DNA of 64,000 bases from NCBI RefSeq assembly GCF_001949145.1, contig NW_019091457.1:820810-884809 (forward strand), read 5' to 3'. This DNA is from Acanthaster planci. Taxonomy: Eukaryota > Echinodermata > Asteroidea > Valvatida > Acanthasteridae. The position numbers and the translations under genes are program-made. Below, piece after piece: positions 1 to 12,363 of this stretch. The notes beneath the pieces were generated by a model that saw only the letters and a program-made list of their open reading frames with translations, searched no databases and was not told where the DNA came from. Each line of letters starts with the position of its first letter. Positions within the stretch are counted from its first letter, which is position 1.

Positions 1-2101
1 TAGTGGGTTCTTACCCGATTCTTACCCTATATTCATATCCGCATTTCGTCAGCACCGAGAGCGCCAAAATATGCTTGCTTAAAAAAAAACTCCATGCACT
101 CCTCTATTTGTTTATCCTTTTTTTTTGGGGGGGGACGGTTGCTGGTGGGGGTCTGTGTTTATTTTCGTTCTTCTTATCTCCGAGGCAAAGACAGGGACAG
201 CTCCTATTTTCTCACTGAGAAGACAAAACCTACGGGCAGCCCCGACCAACTTACCAGCTTCCCGGGAAAAGGTGAGGATAAAGACAGGGATGTGGGCAGG
301 TCAAAAATGTTCTTGAAGACTTACACGCGAAATCCACTGTGGCAACCATTTCTAGACACAACAGAGGACCGAGTGATGGATGAACAGGAGAGATTGAATG
401 AGGTAGGCAAGTGGACTGTGACAGATGACAGGAGAGGTAACTGTGTTGGGTCATGCACGTGTATCAACACGCTACAACAGACGAATCTACCTTTAAGATA
501 ATACAAATAATTCTACCGTATCTTTGGAATTGTTTTTGTACCCAGAAAGGGCTCATATTTTTAGAACCTTTTGGAAGAGTAATCCTTCTGGGGAGCATGC
601 GGGAAAAACTCTCCAAGGATTATCAGAACTCCGAGTGTGACAATCTTCTGTCAATTCCGAAGTGTTAAGAAGTCAAGTTCATTACCATTCAAAGTTCGTC
701 AGCTAACCTTGGCGGGGCTGTCAGTACACCACCAACGTTCATAAGCCTCTTTTTTTTTCTTCTTTTTTTTTTACAAAAAATGGGGATGGTTATTTCCTTT
801 AACATTTGCAGTTTGAGCAACAGGAGCAAACAGTATCTTGGCTGGTTTCAGTGACGTGTGAGTTCAACACAAGAATAGCAGGGGCCAAGCAAATGCCCAA
901 TCTGGTCCTGTGCAGCATGTGAAAGCTTCTGTATAGGTCTCAGTCAACGTGTAGTTTCGTGACTTTTCCTCCCAACATCGAGGCCCGCCGCACTGCAGGT
1001 TCAACGCTCGAGTTTCGCCATGAGCCCTCTCCAAGCTCGGCAAGAGGTGCTGTCCGTCTCTCTCTTTTTTCTCTCCATGTTTTGGTCTCGGTGCGGTCGG
1101 CTCCACGGCTGGGCACTGCCTGGAACAAAAGCAGCCCGGTGGTGATGGTGGCGGCGGCCCAGGCCATGCACGAGCCCCGATTAATCTCTCTGTCGATTTA
1201 ACGAATTTCGAGACCGCCGTGACCCCGTGAGACTTTTGCAACAGTTTCAATCTCCGCCGAGCCGCCGCAAGCAATCGGTCGCACGCTGGTTCCGCAGCCG
1301 GGCTCAGCGCGCCGCTCCTCCGGGGCATGCACAAGAGAGCAACCTGGTACGGTCCGTGGCTCGCCTTATCGGAGGCTCAGTTAAGGCAAATCTTTATTGG
1401 AAGTGCCGAGACCAAAGGGTGGAAAAAAAAGTCTGCGATAAAAGAAAGTGGCTGAGTACACTCGGGTCCTCACGATAAGCTGCCGCCGCAGAACACAGCC
1501 ACAACGGTATCGTTTTAATTGCCATTGAAAAGGTTCAGCGAGGGAACAAATGGGTTTGCAATGGTTATCTGTTATCAACACGAAAGAATGGCCCGTTATT
1601 ACAGAAGCCATCACACTGCCGATACAAGTCTTAAACACTCCTCTCAAGACGTGTGTAGAGGTTCCATTTAATCCTATAATTTGGCAGACCATTTTCTTTG
1701 ATGGGGTATCGGCCTTCCCCCCCCCCCTCTCTTTTTTGCGGTAGCCAAGGACGCGAGCATTAAGGCAAGGGAAGAGGAGGGCGCCGCAATGATCCGTAGG
1801 AGAAAAAGTGATTACACGAGTTAACAGTAACCAGACGTTTCGACACTGGCGTAGAGTATCTGTCTTTTCTGTTACTCTCTTTTTATCTGTCTAGCGTCAT
1901 TACGTTTACGAGTGAGGTCTTCTGTGAAGAGTGCGCCCCATCGGCTCAGTGTACCGTCTGTTTGCCTCATAGTCCTCTAAGGACGAGGCCGGGGCAACGT
2001 CGGTCACTTGTCCGGACTGGGACTGGTTCTTCACCTCTCACGACAAAGATTCGAGATTCGACGCATAAAATCCTAGGCCAGCCATATACAATCGGCCGTC
2101 T

Positions 2102-2134
2102 ATTTCACCCCCCCCCAAAAAAGGGGGGGGAAAT
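2102..2134. repeat. Poly-C/poly-G inverted repeat (hairpin)
   Basis: Nine C (2108-2116), six A (2117-2122) and eight G (2123-2130) lie back to back, and the outer bases ATTT and AAAT also pair. The result is an almost perfect hairpin with a six-base A loop. It may have arisen by slippage or by inversion of a homopolymer. Assembly or sequencing error is also possible at such a site. Confidence 0.75.
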
Positions 2135-3570
2135 GACCACTTCTTTTCACATGAAACACCTTGTGTGAAACCACATTTAACTGACTAGTAGTACCAAGGC
2201 TATTGAGAAGTTCGCTTTAACGGCAGATGGATTTCCACTCTCCTCCTTGCCTGGAAGCAGCTCGCGTCTTGAATCGGAACTGGGAACCGGGGACAAACCG
2301 CTTAACTAGTTTGAACTTCCCAACGATCCGGTTAATTTAATAAGAATTGGGAATCATTATCACCTAATTGTACCGTCCATGAAACTCCGGAGCCGGGCCG
2401 TCTCAGCTCAGCGGCTCGTGGCCACATTTCCCCCACAGTGTCACTTCTCGCCCGTTTAACTCGTCATCCCTTTCCCCGGCGTAGATTAAGGGGTCCCGAC
2501 CCCGCTCCGCCGCGCAACAATCGGTCGTCTGCCTGTCTGCCCGCGCAAAACCCAAATGACTTCTCCAATTCAGCGAACAGCTTTCCCCCAGAACGATTTA
2601 TGCCGTCTGCGCAACGCTCCTGACAAGTTTATTAGATTGCTTTGGAAATCATCAGAAACCACTCAGTATGACTTTTTAATGCATGTGAGTTTTTTTCTCC
2701 CTACAAACCATTTTCAATATTTGTGCATGTGATTGCAAAATGTAATGTGTGGTAGTGTGGAGGAAACCTCACTTGGGAATCTTGGAACAACGACGAGTGG
2801 GAACGGCTAGGCTATTTATGCCTCCTAATTAAATCCAATCACTTTTCACAAAAGGCCTGGGAGCGAATTACGGCAGTATAAAATGGAGCAAGCAAAACAG
2901 CACGAGTGGAAGGCGGCAAATCTTCGTCCCCCTTTGAGAAACCTGATACTGCGAGTCGCCGCCACGCCATTCACGCTGGGCCAGCACCTTTTGTTAAACG
3001 GCCCAATACCAAGAACAACTTCATTTTTTTTACCTTTTTTTTTCCACCGACCAAAAGCCAATCCTTGCGCCACGTGACCTCCCGTTGTTTAATTTATTTA
3101 CTCTCCAAACAAGAGAACTTTACGCACCGGCGGACAGCGTGCGTGGGCCGCGTAGAGCGCGAGCTGGTTTTAAGTTTTGTGGGTTACCTTGTCGATTGGG
3201 AGGTAGTGTGGTAGATCTTTTTTCATGCGGTAGTCGAAGTCAAACCCTGACGAAAACCCGCACAGGCAGGAGGGGAGACATGGGGGGGGGGCGCTGTGCA
3301 CGGAGCGCATGGCAGCGAGGCAGAGATTAGCTTAATCCGGGTTTGTTCCACTCCCCCCCCCTCCCCGTGGGACCTTGGGCCACAGAAGCGGCACGGCCGG
3401 TGAATGGGGGGACTCGGGTTAATATTCTCGCCATTCTTCACCCAGGGAACTGTTTCATATTGGTAGCCGCGGAGCAGCCCTTTGATCGCGCCGGGCCTGG
3501 CGCCTACACACAACATAAGTTGTCTGCTGCTTGAATGCCGTGACAAATAGTGACAGATTGTTTGTCCGCG

Positions 3571-3855
3571 CAATTAGCCCAGGCTTGGTCTCCTGGTAAT
3601 TGATCGCTCGTGGGGGAGTGTTCAGACTGCAAATGACTTTTTTGATCTTCATGAATAAAAATTTTACGAGGGCATTCATGGGCTGTTCCAGTCTGCCGAG
3701 CCTCTTTAAAGCCACCGAAATGGAAAAAAAAAATCTTAAAAACTTTTTTTCCCACTCATTCCAAGAGCGGTCCTTTTAGTGTCGAAGGCTCCAACAGTCG
3801 CAGTTGAAAGGGAGAGCTACCGCGGCCCATTACTCCAATGTACACTGCGTAATTG
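3571..3855. promoter_or_regulatory. Cluster of three TAATTG homeodomain sites upstream of Msx
   Basis: The hexamer TAATTG, the core preferred by Msx-class homeodomains, occurs at 3571-3576 (as CAATTA), 3597-3602 and 3850-3855, that is 0.66-0.95 kb upstream of the Msx start codon; a further copy is at 2365-2370. Such sites are short and arise by chance, so this is only a candidate for auto- or cross-regulation. Confidence 0.2.
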
Positions 3856-4517
3856 CATTTAGATGGTCCCGTAGATACAGTGTATGAATTCTATTAGGTC
3901 TGGGGCCCCATGCCAAAACACACGCATACCAAATGAAATTGGACGCCGCCGACTAAATTTATCGTATTATAGTTATTATTTATTATCCAGCCGTCGAGGG
4001 GATAGCGCAGTGCAACAGTGTGTTTTTCTCGGGCCGCGGAAGAGTTATTGGAGAGAGTCACACAGCGCTCCAGGGAGACCGCTGGTCGCGTTTACTGGGG
4101 CTGCGTCATCGAGGTAGCCAACTTTGATTGGGCAGGGCCGGACCTCAGTGAGTGAGAGGGGGGAAAGAAAGAGAGGAGAAAAAAGCAGGCCGAAGGCGGC
4201 ACTCAGATTCTCCCACTGCAATTTCCCACTGACAGATGACTTGAACTCTCGTGGTCGGATCGGATGCTTATTGAGCGTTTCACTCGCCACCGATACGCAC
4301 ACTTCTTGACATGACGGTGAACCGCGTGGATGGAACCGACGAAACATTTTTCTACCTCCACACGCCTTCCGGTATATCACCCTCCTTGGAGTTTTAGAGA
4401 GTCTTGAAAGTTTAAACTAAAGCAGTTTATTTGAGACAGAATAAAGGGGAAACTGCGGGCGCAGAAGAGATCGTCTCCACTGATTTCGCCAGTCGTTTTG
4501 CCTTTTTCTAAACGAAA

Positions 4518-5061
4518 ATGTCGAGCAGCAACAAGACTCTTACGGTGAGTATCAACTCGGCGTTCTCGAGGCCGGAGTACAACGCCTCGCCGACAGCGGG
4601 CAGCACGCCGACCAGCCCCGAGAAAGTGCCCGCAGACCCAGGACGGGAGAACCTGTCGTTCCGCGTGGAGTCCCTTGTCGGCGTTAAGCACGAGGATCCC
4701 GCACCGTACGCGGCCACTGAGGTGGACCGGGGCGGTGCGGGCGCAGTCAGGGACCATATCGATTCGAGCTGCGTCGCCAGTAGTCCCACTCCGTCCAAGC
4801 CTGCCACGTCCCCGTGTTGTGCCTCGAGCCCCTCCTTCACATACACCGTGGAAGGCATCCTGGCGTCCAAACCGCCCCACGTCTCGCACAATACCAACAA
4901 CCCTCTTAAGCACCACCACCAACAACAACAACACCCCCACCACCACCACAATCACCATCACCCTAGACCCGGCGATTTATCCCCAACGAGCAAGACGTAC
5001 ACTTGGGGCAGTTCGAGTTTTCCGTGGATGCAGGGAGCCCAGCTATCGCCCAATTCGCTCA
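4518..5061 (+). CDS. Msx: Msx homeobox protein, coding exon 1 (residues 1-181)
   Basis: First coding exon of an Msx-family transcription repressor, predicted at 351 residues in total. Three conserved Msx blocks are visible. An Engrailed-homology (Groucho-binding) type motif LSFRVESL lies at about residues 46-53, matching the LPFSVEAL block of vertebrate Msx. A second block, TYTVEGIL, is at 108-115. The PWMQ motif at 169-172 matches the TPWMQSP block just before the vertebrate Msx homeodomain exon. Residues about 131-148 are a His/Gln-rich low-complexity run. The start was chosen as the first in-frame ATG before these blocks. The exon ends after CTC A with donor GTAAGT (phase 1), which fits exon 2. 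The antisense open frame covering this exon is a shadow of its GC-rich coding sequence. Confidence 0.93.
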
Positions 5062-8000
5062 GTAAGTTACGTACTGTCTCTTGCAAGAGTAATTGTACTT
5101 GTAAGTTGTAGAGAGGGTATCCCGTTAAGTCGTGTATATCATTGTGTGAATGTCCTAGTTTTTAAGACAACTTAAATACCGTAACTCCTTCAAAAATTTC
5201 AGAGGTGCGGGCTGGCATAGCAAATAACAATTTTGCTTGGAGAATCGACCAAATTGAACACACGTCGGTCAGTCACGAGAAAATTTGAAGTATTCAGATA
5301 GTTGGAATCCCACCTGGTTTGTGGATATGCAATCAGTGTAACCGACTCTGACAGGGTTTCGTCCTCAGCGTTCCAGTCAACGGCTAATGTTGAACATTCA
5401 GCCTTTAGAAATAATTATATGTTATGACTCATGGCACTTAGAATACCACCGTTTTTGTTACAGTAATTATCGTCGTCGAGTTTGCGGGCAAAATGCCATT
5501 GACTGAGTCACCCTGTTTTGGTCAGCCGACATGGCCAAATTAATGTTCTGGTGCCGTTTTGTTTGGATCTGAAATGCATGCATGCGTGCATAAAATGATC
5601 TAGATTTTACGCTAAAAATATAGTCTCGCCCTCGAAACGTTGTTTTGGGAAAAAAGAAGACGTGGACTAAATGGTTGGGCTCATTTGGTTGAAGATCTTT
5701 GACATTATGAGCTTCATGTCATTCACTTGATTCTTCCAAAACTGGACAAGCATTTAGGTCCTTCCAAGTTCGACAGTAGTTACAAACGTGAAAACCATCT
5801 TCATGCAAATGATCCGGTAAATGCTGGTCAGATAGAGGCAATGACACGGACTATTGTGCGGAATTATCATTAAACACTACACTTCCATAACCTTAAATTC
5901 GCTCCAAAGTATATACTTTCTCATATGTGTCTCGAGACTGAGAGTGTTCTCGACAGAGGTGTAAGTTACTCCTTGTGGTTTTGCCCAGATCACCGTGAAT
6001 AAAGATGAGAAATTTAGTGTGAGTTCTTGCCTGGTGTTCTGCGAAGCAAATATTCGTTGGTCGAGTGGTAAAGACGTTAAATGGAGGTCATAGACATTGG
6101 TGCGACTGCGAATTCCACTAGAGCAACCGTGTTTTGGGTTCATGGGCTCTTCAAGAGCACCCCAAATTTGCCTCTTTGACCAGTAAATTCTTGTCGTTAC
6201 AGACACGCGGGCAAAACAAGTCCTATCTCCATTACCTTGTCAACATGACAAGCTCTTGCTTCGTGTAAAGTTCGGGGATTGGAGGGGTATATTTTTGCGT
6301 GTTCTTGGGACAGTCAGTCAGTATTAAATGCTTGTACCGGTTACATTGCCCCTGTTTTCCCGGACTAATGTCGGATTCAAAAAAGGAAGAACACCCCTGT
6401 TTAGTTTGTCTTTTCCCACTGTGGATTAGAAATTGCAAGGTAAAAAGTCACCATGGTTGTGCATGGTAGACCTATCATATAGACGTGGGAGGCACGAAAT
6501 GAAAGATTTATGGACTGACATTGCAATTGGCCATGAATGCTGTTGGTAGTCGGAAAGTATGAACACAATACTTAAGTATTCGAGTCAATTTGTATCGACT
6601 TAATCTACGTGTAGACATGGCAGATAATTGGGGGCTGAAAATCTGGAGTTTGTGGTAAAAGTGACGAAAGCATTCCTGCTGATAGCACAAACTCCAACAT
6701 TGTTTAAGAAAGCTTTTTATTTCAAAAGTTCACAAACTTAGTTAAGTTTCAAATTAGCTATTCATTCCGAAAAGAATATGGGACAGACTCATGAACAGTC
6801 CCCCAAAAAGTGAATTTCAAAATCTCAACTTACGTACTCAATATTTTCATCTCCCGACTCAGAACATAAGTAGTTTCTTCAAAACATATCCAAATCTGTA
6901 ACCCCAAAGTAGTTTTTCTTTGATTTTCGCCGATAATATTACTTGTGAAAACAGAATTCTCGTAAAAACTGCTTAAAACTCGTTGTTTGTCACTCAGTTT
7001 CAAAGGGATAAAGGTAGGATCGTACCTTGAATAAATCCACAACGCCTCTTAATTTTGGGGTCAGGTATTTGTAAATTGTTGTGCTACTTGAGAATACAAA
7101 TTAATGCTGCAAGTCCGGGTTCGATAGCGCGTTGAAAACGTGTGAAAGACTGCAAGCCCACATTCAGATTTTTTTCTTTAAATAGAATATCACTGGCAAG
7201 GCACTACTTCCCGCATTTTTTCCAGTTCTATGCACCAGTACGTAAATTAGATCAACCACCAAGAAATTGGAATTTCGAGTATCAATAAAAACTGCAATAT
7301 TATTGCTGAAACAGTTATTGAAAGGACCGTAAATCACATTCGATCGACCGCGTTAATACTGCGTTAGCATTTTGAACGGAAGTCGAGCGTAACGAGACTC
7401 TGTCAACAGAGGGCGGTGTCACGTTCCCGTTTCGGGCGATGTTCAGATTAGACGCACGGAAAGTTGTAAGTAAAGTGAAATTGTCCCACAAATTCGGGAA
7501 AAAAACTTCATACAGCTGCATCAAACAATTTGGTACAGCGTCACCAGGTGACACTGAAAATCATTCAATGTACGTGTTTTTCGCACCGAGCTGGAAAAGT
7601 ACAGTGTATATTTCAATAGTGTCGGTTGGCCTATACGATCGGCCACCCTCGAAATAAGGCCACTGGGACTTCACACATCATTCTGTTATGACAGGGACCC
7701 TTGTGTTATCGGTATTGGACAGCAAAGAATGCAAAGACTTGGGGTCTCGAATTTATCCTGTTAAAAGCAGGATCTTGTACAAAAAAGTTGTAGTAACTGT
7801 GATCTTCTTATCGGTACTTAATACATTTTGTCATTTCATAACCCCAACCTAGCCCTGTCTCTTGTATCCTCTCTAACGCTCTTGCAAGACCCTTTGCAAC
7901 AATAACTAATCTTGTTTGTGTTATTTTTTTCGTCATTTCTATACTGCGAACCGGGTCAATGTCACAGAGCTCTTTACTAAGCAAGTCTTTGCTTGAAAAA

Positions 8001-8148
8001 AAGGTGGTTACTAGCCGAACGTGTGCTTTATAATGAGCTATGACTGGTGTCGACCTCATTTTTGCTTAGCACACCGATGTTCTGCCATAGAGAAAGGACA
8101 GCTTTATCTGCCCCAGAGCCCTGCGCCTCAAGTTCGGGCCCGATTCAC

Positions 8149-8231
8149 TTGGCTATGGCTTGAAGTTACACACGACTCTACGGGCTGCTGTCACTACCGT
8201 AGACTCGTGCGTAATTTCAAGCCGCTGTCAA
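8149..8231. repeat. Foldback (MITE-like) element, copy A
   Basis: Left arm 8149-8183 and right arm 8197-8231 are inverted copies: 28 of 35 positions agree by eye, with a 13-base loop between them. The arm core, read as ACTTGGCTATGGCTTGAA on the plus strand at 8147-8164, recurs in reverse complement at 45266-45283 with 17 of 18 bases identical. A related pair of arms is found at 12066-12153. It lies inside the Msx intron. No coding capacity and no clear target-site duplication were seen. It is probably a non-autonomous DNA transposon, but the family is unknown to me. Confidence 0.6.
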
Positions 8232-9080
8232 CTCAAGTAATTCGGACACGACCCAATGTTGTCCTGAAATCTCTGTCATATTATCAAGCACATGATCATA
8301 AGTACTATTCCTTCGGTTGGCAATCAAATCCTGATCACTGCTGCTGAGCACTTGGTCATTGTCTTAAAAATTAACCAAGTTCAGGTCGTGCACAGGAACT
8401 CAGAAGTGAGGGTGGAGCACGTTCTATTGCAGTTGTGGGGGACAATTCGTGCCGGTAGCAGACACGCGGCTTAGTCGCCAAATTTACACCGGCGCGGCTC
8501 GCATCGATCTCATCAGGCTCGCTCCGCCGCAGTCACCCGACTTCGACATGTTACGCGAGTTGTTCAAGCGGATCGTGGCCGCATTCCACTGGAGATCTGG
8601 AACAGACCCAGTCCCTCCCCGTCCCAGCTGTTGTGAGTACGGGAAATTGCGGCCAACTTGGCAGCAGCAATTTCTCTGACGGGAAGTCATGGCTTTGCTC
8701 ACTGAACACTCTTCGGCTCGCCCAGAGCCGAGGGAAGACAGTAAAACGATGTCGCGGACCGGAACGCTGTGGCGGCGTTCGGGAGCACTTAATGTATGGA
8801 CATAACTCGGGTTGGCACAGAGAAAAAAAAATCTGTAATTAGTCCCTGGTCCTAGTCGCGTAGCCAGTCGTTTCCCTGAAGTCAAAGTGTAGACTGAAAA
8901 AAATTGAGATTGGTGGCAGTGATGTTTCGTCCTTTATCTTTGTGTCTGAACTATTCGAGCATAGAGCTACGGGTTTGTAGCTCTATGGTTCGAGTAACGA
9001 GTGATCCTCGACCTCTGTCACGGTACGGAAGGGCGGCCTGGAGCGGAGGACAGAATCACTCCTTGCCGGGAATTGGAAAC

Positions 9081-9113
9081 CCTGCTTACCAGCAAACTCC
9101 CTGCTTACCAGCA
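9081..9113. repeat. Short tandem duplication (14-bp unit, 19-bp period)
   Basis: CCTGCTTACCAGCA occurs at 9081-9094 and again at 9100-9113, giving a perfect 14-base direct repeat inside the Msx intron. A small local duplication is the simplest explanation. Confidence 0.8.
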
Positions 9114-10819
9114 CATACGTTTTAACTCCTGGAGACCATTTTGGACTAAAAAAGAATCAGGGAGGCCAATATTCTATCCAATATTCTGGCTATAATATTC
9201 TGGCTAGTAGACTAAACTGCCTGTATGGGGTACTTACGCTGTTCATGTGTATCACGGTTAGTTCATTATTCCAAATGCATGGTTACATATTTTGGAAATA
9301 TTACACTTTATTTAAATGGGAGCTAATTTACATCTGCCTTCAAAAATTGGTAAGGCTCTTGGCAAATAAATCACGAGTCCGGTCAGAAGTCCAGCCAAAA
9401 GACCAGCCACAAATAACGAGATGTACAGTGACATATCCTTTGTCACAGTTCATCATTTTGAATGGCTTGTGACTGGACGCGACTACATCCCTACGACTAA
9501 ACGAAATGGTACTTCACATCATGTTTAAGTGCTTTGGCAGCAACACTACAGTGTTATGATCAATTAAACCCATAGATGGTGGACACAAAAACACAGGCAG
9601 CTCGCAGTATGAACAAAACCAAAGACTATAGGTGCCTCATACCCATTGCCAGACTCCTTTGTCCTGATGTCTGGCTCATTGTAGTCCCAAATCTTGGATT
9701 TTTAGGACTTTTACTCAACAAAGGACTAAGGAGGGGCAAAGTGACAACTGGGTCTAATCTCTGACGCGTAATCGAGGGCACGGCACAGAGTGGAGAAATT
9801 TAATTTTCCGAGCCGACCACGTGCGCTTAACAAGTCACAGTTTGTTTTTCTGCCAAGTTCCATCTTTTGTCGTTAGCGGAAGGTCTGCGGCAGCATCCCC
9901 GCCCCCCCCCCTTCGTAAAATTTACGACCACCAGCTGGACCATACACCGATGCATGAAGTATATACGACGGGAGATTTTTGGTTCAATGTATGCATCCCC
10001 AAACTAATTTCTGAAATTCTCAGTTGAATTGTGTTGTTTATGGATCCCTTCTTCTTGGCCTGAAAAACGGGCGACTAAAACAACTTGCCTGAGGACCTTT
10101 TGACTGCATTTCGCAATGCTTTCGTTGTTACTTACGACTTCTCAACACTTCCTTTTCAATTACAGTAACAGTTGTTTTTCTAGAACCAAGTCGTAATGAC
10201 TTACTAGCAGCCTGCAAATATGGAAAAGTAGTGCATCGAGTGCAAAATTTGTGGTCCGACAATTTGGCGGCAGACTTTTCGGGCAGACATGTGGGCCAGC
10301 GGTGTAGCTATTGCTGTTCATCGTGTTGGGACTAGCAGAACAGTACATACAGTGTATTATACAATATGTATGGTTGTCGATGGTGAACACTTGGTAGCCC
10401 GTACTCGTACGTTTGCCCCTTTTTCCCGAGTTTCAATCAAGCATTTTATTTGCCCTCCCCTGGGTGTTCCCGGGTCCCGCAGGATTCATTCCAGGCCGGT
10501 CCGGCGACTTGTAAATTACCGACGGGGAGATAGAAGTGTAACTACAGATGGTTCAACTGGTCCGCTCAAATCGTTACATGGTCCTTTACGACAGTACTGC
10601 GGGCTTGGGTTGGGGAAAAAGAATTCGCGGACAACAACCACGTGTAATGTATGTCTGAATGCTTTGTCTCCCGCCACTGTTCTCAATTAGCCGCTCGGGC
10701 GAGCAATGTAAACAGCAGAACCAAACTCGCGAACCCAATCGCGGAGATGTAATTTGTCAGCCCCCCACAACAACAAGCCCGCGGACGCAGGGGCGATAAG
10801 CGGGCGATGCTTGGAATAA

Positions 10820-11578
<759 letters not shown>

Positions 11579-12065
11579 CCAGATGATTTCGGATGAGTTC
11601 CATCCCTTAACAATCATGTTGGAAATTGAACTTGTGTGATTGATTACGGACCAACAGAGACTATTATCCGAAAGCTCGGCGAACGACACCTTACTCTGCA
11701 AAGAAATATCGACTCCATTCTTGCAAAACGTACTCTTGTAAAAAAAACCCACCTTTAAAGCAACTGTGAATGTAGTAACTTCAATCCACAGATGCCTACA
11801 TTCGATTTATTATTTGAAAAAAACAGTATTACAACAAAAACATAAAAAAATTCTGAGTCAAATTTAAAGTCTATTTTACGATTAGTGGAGAACAACTCGA
11901 GAATTTTAAAACGCTTGAAGACTGTACACTTTGTTTCTGCTGGGGCCGAAATTTCACATCTTGATCATATAGAACTTTAAAAGGTCCATTGGTGGCCCCC
12001 GTCTTTATTAGTCACCGAGCATGTCTGTGTTCACCCCTGGTTACGACGCGACTGTGCTCAGATAA

Positions 12066-12153
12066 CTCGGCTGTGGCTGAAAATTACACATGATCCAATG
12101 CAACATTGAAGGCCATAGCTTGGGACCTCCATCGGTGTGGAGCCGTAGCCAAG
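12066..12153. repeat. Foldback (MITE-like) element, copy B (degenerate)
   Basis: CTCGGCTGTGGCT at 12066-12078 is matched by the inverted AGCCGTAGCCAAG at 12141-12153 (10 of 13 positions pair). The left arm continues into a TTACACA stretch, as in copy A. It is shorter and more diverged than copies A and C. It sits in the predicted Msx 3' UTR, before the AATAAA at 12358. Confidence 0.4.
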
Positions 12154-12357
12154 CACGAGCGTGCATGTAGGCTTACATGTACACGTAATTTGGAAGGGGC
12201 CTACCACTTCCTTTATTTTTTAAGTAGAATTTAAAGCTGTGACGAAAGCACAGACTGACGATGGATAATACCCTCGTACATGGCCAAAAGTATTAAAGAT
12301 TTAATAAGAAAATTCCCACCAAGCTGACATTACTTGTCGCTGGGCAGTTTAAGAAAA

Positions 12358-12363
12358 AATAAA
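12358..12363 (+). terminator. Msx: Candidate Msx poly(A) signal
   Basis: AATAAA lies about 0.78 kb after the Msx stop codon, with a variant ATTAAA at 12292-12297 just before it. Another AATAAA is at 12799-12804. Which one is used cannot be told from sequence. The A-rich 11.74-11.86 kb stretch has no exact signal. Confidence 0.35.

Larger units (their letters stand above)
1..4517. other. Intergenic region upstream of Msx
   Basis: No exon could be supported here: the open frames are short, lack recognisable motifs and overlap one another on both strands. The stretch has many homopolymer runs (for example T9G8 at 118-134 and the C9A6G8 hairpin at 2108-2130), a GC-rich patch near 1000-1370, and an AT-rich to GC-rich transition towards the Msx start. 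I see no canonical TATA box close to the Msx start codon. It probably holds Msx promoter and upstream control sequence, but only by position. Confidence 0.6.

Noticed and set aside
4377-4961. Long antisense frames over Msx exon 1 (and similar ones over Msx exon 2 and phosphatase exons)
   Set aside because: They are shadows of GC-rich coding sequence without motifs of their own.
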